Source of the DNA: Isoetes taiwanensis
Lineage: Eukaryota > Streptophyta > Lycopodiopsida > Isoetales > Isoetaceae
DNA length: 64,000 nt
Assembly: GCA_021234155.1 (NCBI GenBank)
Contig: JAJEKV010000004.1
Location: 8,808,109-8,872,108, forward strand
Reading direction: 5' to 3'
Positions within the stretch are counted from its first letter, which is position 1. Each line of letters begins with the position of its first letter. Below are positions 46,975 to 56,182 of this stretch, one piece after another. The notes beneath the pieces are model-generated. The model had not been told where the DNA came from. It did no database searches and saw only the letters and a program-made list of their open reading frames with translations. A program made the position numbers and the translations under genes.

Positions 46975-47900
46975 TCGGGACTGCCTTTGTTTTTTCTTTT
47001 TCCTTTTTTTAAGGACGAAAGCCAAAAAGTTTAAAATCAGATAAAAAGTACAAAATTTACATGTCTCATCTATCTGTATAAGCATAAACAGATGCCTTAG
47101 GAGCCTGGAGCACAATGTACTTACTCCAGAATAGGAGACTAACGATAAGAATCAATTCGAAGGTATTGAATCCAGATGCCTTCCATCATTTTTTATTCAA
47201 GGGAAGAACACTCGTAGGCTGTCAATATCTTCTTCTGGACCACCATAATAACACCGCGTGCATAGGAATAAATGCCCTGAAAGATATGGTGTCGGCGACG
47301 CTCCCATATCGACCATAGGAGCCAACCGGAACCAAGATGGAATGCCCTTTGTTTAGCTGGAGGCCATGCATTGGGATAGGAAGCCAAGAGGATGCATCGG
47401 CAGTCCAAGGTACTGTTAAATAAACCTTGTAGCCAGGACCACGCTGGTTGAACCTCTGGACAATCAAAGAGACAGTGCTCAAGAGTCTCAACGTTTGAAA
47501 GGCAGAGCGGGCATACTGCAGATATGTAAGGATCATAGCGATGTCGGAAGGCATTAACACGCAGACACCTGTGGATAACCTGCCACTATAGTACAGAGAC
47601 TTTAGGGTGGAGCAACCTATCCCAAAACCATCGTCGTGTACGGCACAAAGTGGGTTGTGGAACCTGTAAGTGCCACCCATCTGGCAATTGGAGGGGCAGT
47701 GGTGCTAAAAGAAGGCGATATACTGATCTGACAAAGTGCTTGCCTTTGTGAATATTTTCATGACAGTCCCATGGCACCCTTTTAGCAATAACTGCAAGTG
47801 GCGCTTTGAATCCATCTGCCAATGATCACCAGAAGATGCAAAGAGATCCTGCAATGGCTGACAAAAAGGTCCCGCAAATGGCTGACAAGCCTCCAGATTT
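46975..47900 (-). mobile_element. 5'-truncated LINE: zf-RVT end and tail
   Basis: Minus-strand frames read the C-terminal region of a second LINE: HKGKHFVRSVYRLL, then CPLCLSNVETLEHCLFDCPE (zf-RVT C-x2-C..H-x4-C), then QRAFHLGSGWLLWSIWERRR. It is related to, but clearly diverged from, the LINE at 40.6-46 kb. Frameshifts separate the blocks. A T-rich run at about 46980-47010 represents the 3' tail. The 5' side stops near 47900. Confidence 0.65.
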
Positions 47901-48950
47901 TCTTGTTGAGGATTTTGTCATGGCAACTCAGGCAAACAGTGAATTCATGTTCCCAACTTCATTGATTACAATATAACTTGCACATGTTCCTATGTGTAGC
48001 ATCATAACCACGGCAGTGGCATCATCAGCTTAGCCAGCGGTAGGAAAAATCCAGGAAAAATCTTTTTCTTCCTTCAATCAAATCCCAGGAAAAATCTGCT
48101 CTGTTTATTAAAATGCATGTCATGGATATAAAGCTTTTGGTGTTCGAAACTGCTTCCAATGCCATGAAGCTTGAACCTGACTAGATGCCCTTTGTTAATA
48201 GGCAAAACATACACTTGAACCTGACTAGATGCCCTTTGTTTCCGGTGCTTTGCCTGCTTGGCAAGTTGTCCGTTCAAGATAGAGCTTAAACGCAAGCTAG
48301 AAGACATAAAATATAATAAATAAGAAAGAAACGCAGCTGGACTGGAGCCCTCAAAAAATTTTCAATTCTGGACCTTCAAAACATTCTGTAAATAGCCTAC
48401 ATCACTATGCCTACACGTAACTAATTATGTGAGCCCTATTCTAGAATCACTACCTTAGAAAGCAAAGCTAAGCAATTTAAACTAGGGAATTTATAGAATG
48501 TAAGGAAGTGGAGGATATTAAAAATTATAAAGGCAAAGGCTGTTATCACCTATGAAATGCAAACAAAACAAGGCATGGTGTGCATGATTTAGATCTTAGA
48601 TGGAAAATATCTAACAATGAACTCAAAAAATAAGAGGAGACATTTATGGCACATGCAAATGCTCTGTCCTCCAGCACGAAGTTGTAATTCAATGAAGTGC
48701 ATCGTGCCACAAACAAGTTTCTATTACCATTTTGTTCTAACAAATTTGTTACAGAAATTATATTCAGGACATGTAGTGCATTAAGAACTAACAAAACGTT
48801 TATTGCTAATGAAACATGACCCTTATTTTATTTGTGAGCTGGTAAATTCGTTGCACTGTAATTTGCACTCCTGTAAATCACCCTGCTAGCGTTGTGCTTG
48901 AGAAATAAATATGCAATACTAACAATGTGCCCACGTCATAGGGGTGAATT
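47901..48950. other. Intergenic DNA, nothing recognised
   Basis: Short frames only. A 38-bp phrase containing 'cttgaacctgactagatgcc' is repeated near 48170 and 48212. Confidence 0.45.
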
Positions 48951-49070
48951 ATCTTTTTTTTGATTGAAGGCTATTTATATTAATTAAAGTATAATAGATT
49001 GTACAAAAAACTTTTTTCAAGGGAAGTTTAACCCTTAAAAAATATCAGCTTATGCGGGATAAAGGATTAA
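48951..49070 (-). mobile_element. LINE 3' tail fragment abutting the LTR
   Basis: A plus-strand T-run followed by 'gattgaaggctatttatatt' and 'gtacaaaaaac' has the same layout as the 3' ends of the two LINEs upstream (T-run, 'gaagaatataagaatatatt', 'gtacaatg'). It looks like the 3' end of another 5'-truncated LINE. The chromovirus LTR begins directly after it, so the retrovirus-like element may have inserted into it. Confidence 0.4.
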
Positions 49071-50530
49071 TGTGACGTTCCAGTATGATATACGGTCTCA
49101 AGACGTATACTGTACTGCACCGTCTCCAGTCGACGTGTACGCGCCCTAGGGGGCAACTTGCAATGGTGCGCACACTTAGCAATGCGCGCACCTTTAGACC
49201 TTTAACCCATTAAAGGTAGACCAAGGGTCATGGAAACCCTAAACCTAACTGATAGCCTACATAAGGCACCAAACCCTAACATTCCCTTTTTCGCCCACAG
49301 ACCTCCCGAGCTCCGATTCGCGTGCCTGAGGAATCAATTCCAACTCCCACGATCTGCCCGTGTGCCCCAGCTTGTCAGATCATTCCTCCAACCGCATCCC
49401 GAAGTAGAACAGAGACATGGACACCTTCGGATCAAGAGGAGTGAACCAGGGATCAGGTATTTGGTCGATTGAATAGCCTAAACCTTATTCCAGCCTTCGA
49501 ACCAGTAGGTTTAGCCTATTAAACCGCCCTTAGTAGCCAAGCTGATCCTGAGATTGACTCTAACTAAAGAACCTAACTCTATGAGATAGATTAGTTCTTA
49601 TTGCTTATGTTGATATGATGGACGAATGCATTCTGTGGACTCATTGTATTGGGAAGGGGGGTAGAGACTTAAAGCTTAGTAGATGATGCTCCTAGCTAGT
49701 CCCTCTTAGTGCATTACTAGAATTCGGCCTGTGTACAGGAGCCCACCTGGTTGTGGGTGAAGGGGCCAGACTGGCTTAGAATGAGGTTCGTGTTCTGACC
49801 CTTGACCGATCCCTCTGGTGTGTAAGGCCTATCGGGGATCAGAGTGACTAGGTCTAATGGCTTGCCACTGAGTGTGGGTAAGGCATGGGCTCGACACCCG
49901 TGGGGTGGTGTACACCTTCCAGTGGGTTAAGTCGAATAAGGGCAGTGGCCCTCTAGTCATCTTGGGTCAGCATGTAGATCTCTGGAGGGAGCGATCCCTA
50001 CCTGCCCCATCGGGACTGGGGAGATGTAACCCAGGAATAGCCCCTTTGGCTATGCACCCGGCGGGCTACAGTCAGGTCCCAACACTTTTCAACCTACTCT
50101 GCAAAGTGTGCACAGGAGGGGCGGATGGAGTGGACAACCCTAAGCCATGTTCTTATGCCAGCCCAACCCATTGTCATGATTCTGTCTGCAATGAACTCTG
50201 GAGACCCAAGCTTGTCAGTCATCCCCTGGAGTCTGAGCCTTGGGTAGGAACTTCCTTTGTATTGTGCTGATCTTTGTCTATGCAGATGTTGAGGTGCCAC
50301 CCTTCGAGGTGGATATATGATGTTATGTTACTGACGTGTATGTTTACGCTTCTGCAGCTAGGTAGGCCCTGAGGGAGACGGGGTAAAATGACCCCTTCAC
50401 TCTTCCCACTGTGGACCCTAGAAGGTCACAGTGATATGTGGAGGGCCCTGTATCAGTGTGGAGCTGGTGCGGGGGATGAACTCCTATTTGTATACGGTGC
50501 GGGCATCGTATACGAGTAGGGGACGTCACA
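49071..50530 (+). repeat. 5' LTR of chromovirus copy 1
   Basis: 1,460 bp from TGTGACGT to ACGTCACA, which form perfect 8-bp terminal inverted repeats with the canonical TG..CA. It is followed after one base by a tRNA-Met primer-binding site. It matches the 60418-61888 LTR almost throughout, with small clustered differences and a roughly 15-bp insertion near the start of the other copy. GTATACG/CGTATAC inverted repeats lie near both ends. Half-CRE motifs (TGACGT/ACGTCA) at both ends are potential bZIP sites. Confidence 0.95.
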
Positions 50531-50531
50531 G

Positions 50532-50543
50532 TGGTATCAGAGC
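50532..50543 (+). other. Primer-binding site, tRNA-iMet
   Basis: TGGTATCAGAGC, complementary to the 3' end of plant initiator tRNA-Met, lies one base after the LTR. Confidence 0.95.
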
Positions 50544-50736
50544 AATGTTCTTGGAGACCAAGAGCAAAGCACTGACCATGCTCCCAGTAGTACTAATTTG
50601 GTAGGATCCTCAAGCCTCGAAAAGTGGGAAATTTTTTTTTCTCATTTTTGTAGTTTATGCTAAGCTAGTAACAGTTAAGTGAATTGGAACTTAATAAGAC
50701 TAAAAAGAATGAGCCAAAACCTCCTCAGGCAAGGTG

Positions 50737-50803
50737 GTCTCACACGTCGCGCCTGGTCAAAGAACTGAACTTTAGTTTTTGAGCAGGGCGCTACCTGTGA
50801 GAC
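50737..50803 (+). repeat. 67-nt palindrome H1 (upstream of ORF1)
   Basis: GTCTCACA at the left pairs with TGTGAGAC at the right. Inner segments GCGCCTG..TCAAA and TTTGAGCAGGGCGC also pair, leaving a small loop around 'gaactt'. It is the first of four family members in the element, all in the same orientation and all 67 nt long. The stem may act in RNA (leader structure or packaging) or as a DNA element upstream of the ORF1 promoter. Confidence 0.85.
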
Positions 50804-50927
50804 ATCGAGCCAAGAACACAGTAAACTTGATGAATTTGAGAAAGGTAATATGGTAAGGCCAGTTCTAAGGTAAGAATTAGTTAGAATAGTATGTTTAAAT
50901 CACTTAAATTACTTAAAGATGTGTAAG

Positions 50928-50994
50928 ATCTCACACGTAGCGCCTGGTCTAAAAACTAAACTCTAGTTTTTGAACAGGGCGATACCTGTGAGAC
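50928..50994 (+). repeat. 67-nt palindrome H2 (upstream of ORF1)
   Basis: Same family as H1, with ATCTCACA replacing GTCTCACA at the left and GCGCCTGGTCTAAAAAC pairing with GTTTTTGAACAGGGCG. It starts 191 nt after H1 and 169 nt before the TATAAATAG of ORF1. Confidence 0.85.
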
Positions 50995-51096
50995 CAATAA
51001 GTAGAAAAGGTCTGAAATAAGTGTAAGTTTTAAGTAAATAGGTGCCTTGGCATGTTAAATAGAGCAACTTGAATTTTGACCTAAAATTGCCCAAGC

Positions 51097-51105
51097 TATA
51101 AATAG
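51097..51105 (+). promoter_or_regulatory. TATA box of ORF1 (copy 1)
   Basis: TATAAATAG, 109 nt upstream of the ORF1 ATG. The leader between contains CCTCATTT, a pyrimidine-rich 'tctgctcccgctccct' and 'aggcgatctt', all with counterparts in the ORF2 leader. This supports independent Pol II initiation inside the element. Confidence 0.6.
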
Positions 51106-51205
51106 ATGTAGACCCCCCTCATTTGTACGTTCCCGTCCTTGAAATCTGCTCCCGCTCCCTAAGGCGATCTTTGGCGTCCGATATCCGATTGTCGAACCGT
51201 CAAAC

Positions 51206-52494
51206 ATGGCACGGACCAAGCAGACTGCCAGGAAGGCCCGTCCAGGCGAAACCCCCAGCGCCAGCGACGCCAATCTCATTCAACAGATGCTTCGGGAGAG
51301 GCTCGTTGCGAGAGGAGGTCGACTATCTTCGAGCGAGGAGAGCATCGCAGATGAGCAGAACGAGGAGATAGGCCAGCAGACCGACCGAGAAGAAGATGTG
51401 CACTCGGATGCCGGGACAGAGCTGCTCGACGAAGAAGACGAAGAGGAAGCAGCAAAGCGAGAAAGGAGAACCAAGGCCCGAGGGAGTAGAGGATGCCGAC
51501 TCCAGAGCTTCACTCATTGAAGAACAAGTCGAGGCCCGGATTCGGGCGAGAAAGAAGCAGAGGAGCAGCAGAAGAGGGAGCGAGCCAAGGCTCGAGCCAA
51601 GTGAAGAGGAAGACCTCGCGGCCTGGATCGCAAAGCATGAAGCAAAACAACGTCGCAGGGAAAGCAGGAAGAGGAAGAGGGAAGAAGAGGAGGCGAAAGC
51701 GGCGGAGGAACTCAAGCAGAAGAAAGGGAAATTTGTCGGGAGCCCAAGGAAGCTCAAGAAAGTTCCGCAAGTAAAGAATCCTAACCCTAAGATCGCGGAT
51801 CACCGAGAGGCCACCGACACCACCGAACTCTTCCGGGCGACTGGACGAAGACCATGTCCCCAACACCGAAGGTGGAAGCTCTTCTAAGCCCCCAGATGAT
51901 GAGCAGGCAATACCCCACCAAGAGCACCCCGACCTGGAGCAGCAGAACCAAGCGCAGAAGCCCCCTCCTTATCCGAAGTGGGACAGGAAGAAGCAACCAC
52001 GGCCTGCCCGAGAGTCCTATGTCACGGACCCCGTGAAGATCTATGAGAGAAAGATGAGGGAGCACGAGGCATACATGAAGGAGTGGGAGGCTTACAACTC
52101 CTACTATCAGGAGAACAGAGTACGGACCATAGAGGGTGGACATCCGACAAAGCAGCAGACTCTAAGGCCGCCACCACTGAAGCCCAAGGTCCCTAAGAAG
52201 CCAGCCAAGAAAAAGCCCAGCAGGAAGGAGACCGAGAGAAGAGCGCTAAGAGAGATTAGGCACTTCCAGCACAGTTATGGCCTCCTAATTCCCCGTGCCC
52301 CCTTTAATCGTCTAGTTAGAGAAGTCATGCAGGACTTCAACACTGGCATGAGGGTCACAGATGAGATGCTGCTGGCACTGCAGGAAGCGGCTGAGCAGAA
52401 AATAGTGCAACATTTTGAAGACTCGACAGCTTGCACTCATTTTGTAATAATAATCAATTTTGAGTACTTTATGTGTCTGAACTTGTTTAATTAG
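51206..52494 (+). pseudogene. H3-like ORF1, copy 1 (frameshifted, fold intact)
   Basis: It starts MARTKQTARKARPGETPSAS: residues 1-9 after Met are identical to the histone H3 tail, including K4 and K9, and S10 is Ala. An acidic then basic coiled-coil-like linker follows. The first frame ends at 51520, and the product continues in other frames (to 51887, and from about 52033), so copy 1 carries two or three indels relative to copy 2. The C-terminal frame has a lysine/proline-rich hinge and then ALREIRHFQ, LLIPRAPFNRLVREV, QDFNT, ALQEAAE and HFEDSTACTH at 52243-52440. These align colinearly with H3 alpha-N, alpha-1, loop 1 and alpha-2, with about half of the positions identical by eye. Alpha-3 is absent: after THF the frame reads VIIINFEYFMCLNLFN and stops. 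LLIP+APF is a plant CENH3-type signature. It lies between two hairpin pairs. Confidence 0.85.
52243..52440 (+). other. Histone-fold segment (alpha-N to alpha-2) in ORF1 copy 1
   Basis: 66 codons with the spacing of histone H3 throughout, including the same loop-1 length as canonical H3 (QDFNTRMRVTDEMLLALQ against the H3 pattern QDFkTdlRfqssavmALQ). EIRHFQ and LLIPRAPF follow plant CENH3, whereas RLVREV-QDF follows canonical H3. The L2/alpha-3 part, needed for a full handshake dimer with H4, is missing. Confidence 0.8.
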
Positions 52495-52560
52495 GACAAG
52501 TTAGCAAGTAGTAGTTTTTGTTTTAGTAAAATAGGACATTTGCAGACCAAAAAGTGTGAT

Positions 52561-52627
52561 GTCTCACACGTCGCGCCTGGTCAAGAAACTAAAGTTTAGT
52601 TTTTGGACGAGGCGCTAGCTATGAGAC
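52561..52627 (+). repeat. 67-nt palindrome H3 (upstream of ORF2)
   Basis: GTCTCACA pairs with TATGAGAC (one mismatch). GCGCC pairs with GGCGC, and AAACTAAA with TTTAGTTT around a single base. Same family and length as H1 and H2. Confidence 0.85.
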
Positions 52628-52760
52628 CTTGCCCAAATTTGCCCAAAACAGCTCCAAATTGACCAAGTAAGGGATCAATTCTGCCTAATTTGATGAGTCT
52701 GTCATGCTTCAACCCTTATTTTATCCAAATTGGACATGTTCTGATCGAAATGGGACTGAT

Positions 52761-52827
52761 GTCTCACACGTCGCGCCTGGTCAAGAAACTAAAGTGTAGC
52801 TTTTGAACGAGGCGCTACCTGTGAGAC
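52761..52827 (+). repeat. 67-nt palindrome H4 (upstream of ORF2)
   Basis: Same family, with GTCTCACA/TGTGAGAC perfect and GCGCC/GGCGC perfect. It lies 200 nt after H3 and 258 nt before the ORF2 TATA box, mirroring the ORF1 arrangement. Confidence 0.85.
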
Positions 52828-53018
52828 CTCCTACCAATTCTTCACCATAACTTGTCCAAATGATCTTCAACCTGTTGTATTAGCATCGTTAGGTAATCCA
52901 GTCATGCTCAAACCCTTAAATTAGTCTTCCAATTCCCATTTTGACCTTAATATAGGCTAGAATTGCCCAACCCCAAGAATTTTCCAAGTCACCCAAAAAT
53001 TAGGGTTTTCCCCTTTTC

Positions 53019-53027
53019 TATAAATAG
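53019..53027 (+). promoter_or_regulatory. TATA box of ORF2
   Basis: TATAAATAG, 122 nt upstream of the ORF2 ATG. The following leader shares CCTCATTT, 'tttgctcctgccccct' and 'gctccctgaggcgctctt' with the ORF1 leader, so the two promoter modules look homologous. Confidence 0.6.
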
Positions 53028-53140
53028 GTTCCTCATTTCATATGTAGCACCCTACGAGTTTGCTCCTGCCCCCTTAGCCGATTTTCCAGCTCCCTGAGGC
53101 GCTCTTGCATCCGTTTGCTAGTCTCTTCCTCGCTAAACTC

Positions 53141-54668
53141 ATGGCAACCTCTGATTTCAGGCGATGGTACAGCGCCAGCGCTCATGCTGCCGAGGCTGAC
53201 ATCGATGAGATTTTCCGGGTCTTCCAGAAAGAAATAGATGTTCAAGCAACCTTGCACGCAACCCCAGCATATAGCAGAGTCCTGTCTGAATTCCAAGCTA
53301 GTGTAGAGCCATCGTTAGTACAACTCCCACCTTGCATAGGCTACTTTGTTCCTAGGCAATCCCTTCAAGCAGCCTTAGGCAATGTTCCTAACATTGCCAA
53401 GTATCTCACAAACAAGGCCCAGCGCATGCCCGAGCCAATGGTCCTGACTGTCAACAGGACCAAGTACTTCTCTTTCAACGCTGCGTTAGCAATTTTTCTT
53501 ACCCACCGTGCCGAGAACCCCATGGGAGAAACTTCCATTCCCCCCATGGACGTGGACCCATTAGCTACCGCAGCAGCACAACAGCTCCTTTCGCAGTATG
53601 AACAGGAGCAAGAAGGAAAGGAAGAAGACGAGAAGTCAGAAGAAGAAGATGACGACTACGTCGAGCTCGATCCAGCAGAAGAGCAGCGGCTAGCAGAACA
53701 AGAGTTGCAAGAATTCGAGAGAAGCCGGCAAACTCTCAGGATAGCGCCACCCCTTGGGCTAGGCATCACAAGACTAGCCCCCATCATCGTCGAGGGCGAA
53801 GAGTATTTGCTCCTAAGCGACATCCAAAACCTCCCGGAGTGCAGGGAAAGAGAGTATCGACCTGACGAGTTGCTGCACCAACTTCGGAGAACAGACCTGG
53901 ACGACTTCATCGTCCGAGGAACCTCCGACTTCCCACTCCAAGTAAGGGAAGCCGACACTTATACGGGAGAGTCCACCTCCGACATTCAATCCTATAGCAA
54001 CATAAGGCAGATTATGGAGGCGCGGGAACTACCGACGGAGAAAGAGTTCCTTGCTCTACAGGAACAGATGGGGATCCGCCACAAGACCTCGAACATCTTA
54101 ACGGCAAGTTCTTCAACAACACCTCCCCGAACGAGAAGAGGCGAGTTCGACCTCAGGAGAGCTTCAGCAACAGTCAGAGACTACAGGGAGCTCACCACGA
54201 TGGAGGTCGATGACTATGCCGGCAGACACAGATTTGGAGGCCGAGGAGGCGAGGATCCGTCACACAACGACAGGTCGTTGCGGTATTACCTTCCCCTGCT
54301 GATGGATGGAAGAATAGCGGTAATTCACCGCAAATTCACCCCCAGGGGCGAGGAAGGAGTATCGATGCTAATTGCGCTCTCAGGCTTTGGCCGGCATGCT
54401 CGGCTAGCTCCCAACACCGAGGATGCCATCCTGGTGAAGAGAGCGGTAGCACTCGATGTTTTTGACTTTGCCATACCTTACAGACGGCAGGGGAAGAAGG
54501 CAAGTGACCGCCGCCTACACCTCCGAGCGCAGGATAGAAGATTTGGCGAGAGCTTTGCAGGGTGGATCTTCAGTCAACGTCCTTAGGAACTTGGGTCATT
54601 CAGTGGGAACAGCCCAAGTGAAGAAGTTCCTAGAGGATAATCCATCCTACCGGAGATATCAAGAATAG
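53141..54668 (+). pseudogene. ORF2, unknown protein before gag
   Basis: It starts at the ATG at 53141 (MATSDFRRWYSASAHAAEAD). An open frame runs to 54586. The more protein-like ending is in the +1 frame from about 54470 (RIEDLARALQGG ... NPSYRRYQE, stop at 54668), so one frameshift lies near 54470-54490. The N-terminal ~130 residues look globular (FQKEIDVQATLHATPAYSRV, YFSFNAALAIFLTH). Then a strongly acidic stretch (about residues 158-195: EEDEKSEEEDDDYVELD), then a second, mixed globular part. I do not recognise a family. It is not a standard gag, and a distant histone or chromatin-protein relationship could not be shown. Own TATA box and hairpin pair upstream. Confidence 0.6.
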
Positions 54669-54839
54669 TTAGGAATCTTGATCCCGGAAACCTTTTTGTA
54701 TTAATATATTATATAATATGAATATTTAACTTCTTTTGCACTTAATTGTTTTGTTGATGTATTTTTGTTCCGCAACTATACCAACAACACACATAATGCA
54801 AGAGAACAAATAAAACTAACATTACAGCCATGACCAATT

Positions 54840-56182
54840 GTGTATGCAAATAGGGAACAAAGAACGGTCGAGCAAAACAGGAGGCCCAACAGAGATGAAG
54901 AGACCCCTGACAGGCAACCCCTTCAAAGGAACCTTTTCGAAGGATATGGCCCCATGACCCCAGAAGAGGAGATGTCGCAAATGCGAACAGAGCTGGACCA
55001 GATAAAACCCCTACTAGCAGCACAAGCATCAGCCGGGCCACAAACGACACCCCGAAAGTCGGAGAAAGACAAAAGGAGGAGCAAGAGAAGGAGGTCCCCC
55101 AGCACAGAGACCTTCGACTCAAGCTCGCTCTCGGACTCTGAGTCCGAGAAAGAGGCCGACCAGGTGCCGGACCATAGAGACGGCAGATAGAAAGACACTA
55201 AGGCCCTGGAGTACCAGAAGAAAGTGGACTCAGCACTGGGCAATGTATGGAAAGCCCGGAAACTCGAACAGTTCTCGGGCGAGAACAGATCCGGCTTAGA
55301 GGCAGGGGCATGGCTCGACGAAATGAGCGAGTATGGAAATGCCTACGGCATGAAGGATAAGGACAAAGGCAGGGGTGGCAACGGCCAACCCCGAAGGGCC
55401 GCGACGCGATATGGTGGAAGGGCTATGCCAAGGCCCATGGTTTGAGCAGTAGATGCATGCCGATTTAAGAAGTTCTCAAAAGCTTTCAAACACCACTATG
55501 TTCCTCGAGAACACAAGTCAAATATGATGCAAAGAAGTTCTACAAAGTTGCAACAAGGTTACAAGACGATGCGTATACAATCAAGAATTCATGAGGCTAA
55601 GATGTATATGTGCCTAAGCCGAAAGGAGAAACACGCAGCTGGAAAGCTACATAGAAGGACTGAACGAGGAAACAGGAAGCTCGTGAAGGGCAATAGACCC
55701 AAAAAACAAGATCTCAAGCATAATCCAAGGCAATTAGTTTGCAAGGATCCGGGCCCCGCATCAAATAAGACGTAAGCAGCTTTACTATCGATAGAGGCAA
55801 AGCAACGAGGGAGCTACGGTCCTAGGGCAGCCAGCCCAAGTCCAAAGAAAGTCCCCATACAATAGCAACCGGGAAAAAAAAGAAAGAAAGCGTGTGTCCT
55901 TCGGGGACAAACAGAAGGTTCCAACTACCGAAAGCAAAGACGGTCCTTTTACAAGCGATGCCCAAGGAGAAAAGGCAGGAATGCATAGACAAGCAGCTCT
56001 GCTTTAGATGTTTCCAGCCGGGCCACCGAAGGGCGAACTGCCCATTTGTTATGAGCTCGGCGCTAGCGGAATGGGGCGGATGGGACACTCCGTCAGATGA
56101 GGACGGCGAGGCAGCACGCGATTATATTCAGGATGAGTGCCACATCTTCGCTGCTATAGATACAGAACAGGCAGAGACCTAG
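54840..56182 (+). pseudogene. Gag of the chromovirus, broken
   Basis: Pieces in order: a charged, SR/KR-rich N-terminal region (54840-55187), an in-frame TAG at 55188, then KARKLEQFSGENRSGLEAGA followed by WLDEMSEYGNAYGM. The latter is the 'kF.G......a..Wl..m' start of the Ty3-type gag core. Several shifts follow between about 55370 and 55890. The last part carries the zinc knuckle CFRCFQPGHRRANC (C-x2-C-x4-H-x4-C, about 55999-56040) and ends at a TAG (56180) that is in frame with pol. The start codon is uncertain. Confidence 0.75.

Noticed and set aside
52494-52560. Histone-mRNA-type 3' stem-loop after the H3-like ORF
   Set aside because: The palindromes near ORF1 are much longer and unrelated to the GGC(C/T)CTTTTC-type histone stem-loop; plant histone mRNAs are polyadenylated anyway.
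52441-53140. A downstream exon restoring alpha-3 of the histone fold
   Set aside because: I read the three plus frames to ORF2 and found no MPKD/LARR-like text. The only splice-compatible reading after 'tttgcag' at about 52545 gives an unrelated peptide that stops inside the palindrome.
54400-54540. H4-like C-terminus in ORF2 (VALDVFDFAI..RRQGKK)
   Set aside because: The resemblance to the H4 end depends on a two-residue gap and on the frame that is less protein-like after 54470. The preceding sequence has no H4 pattern.
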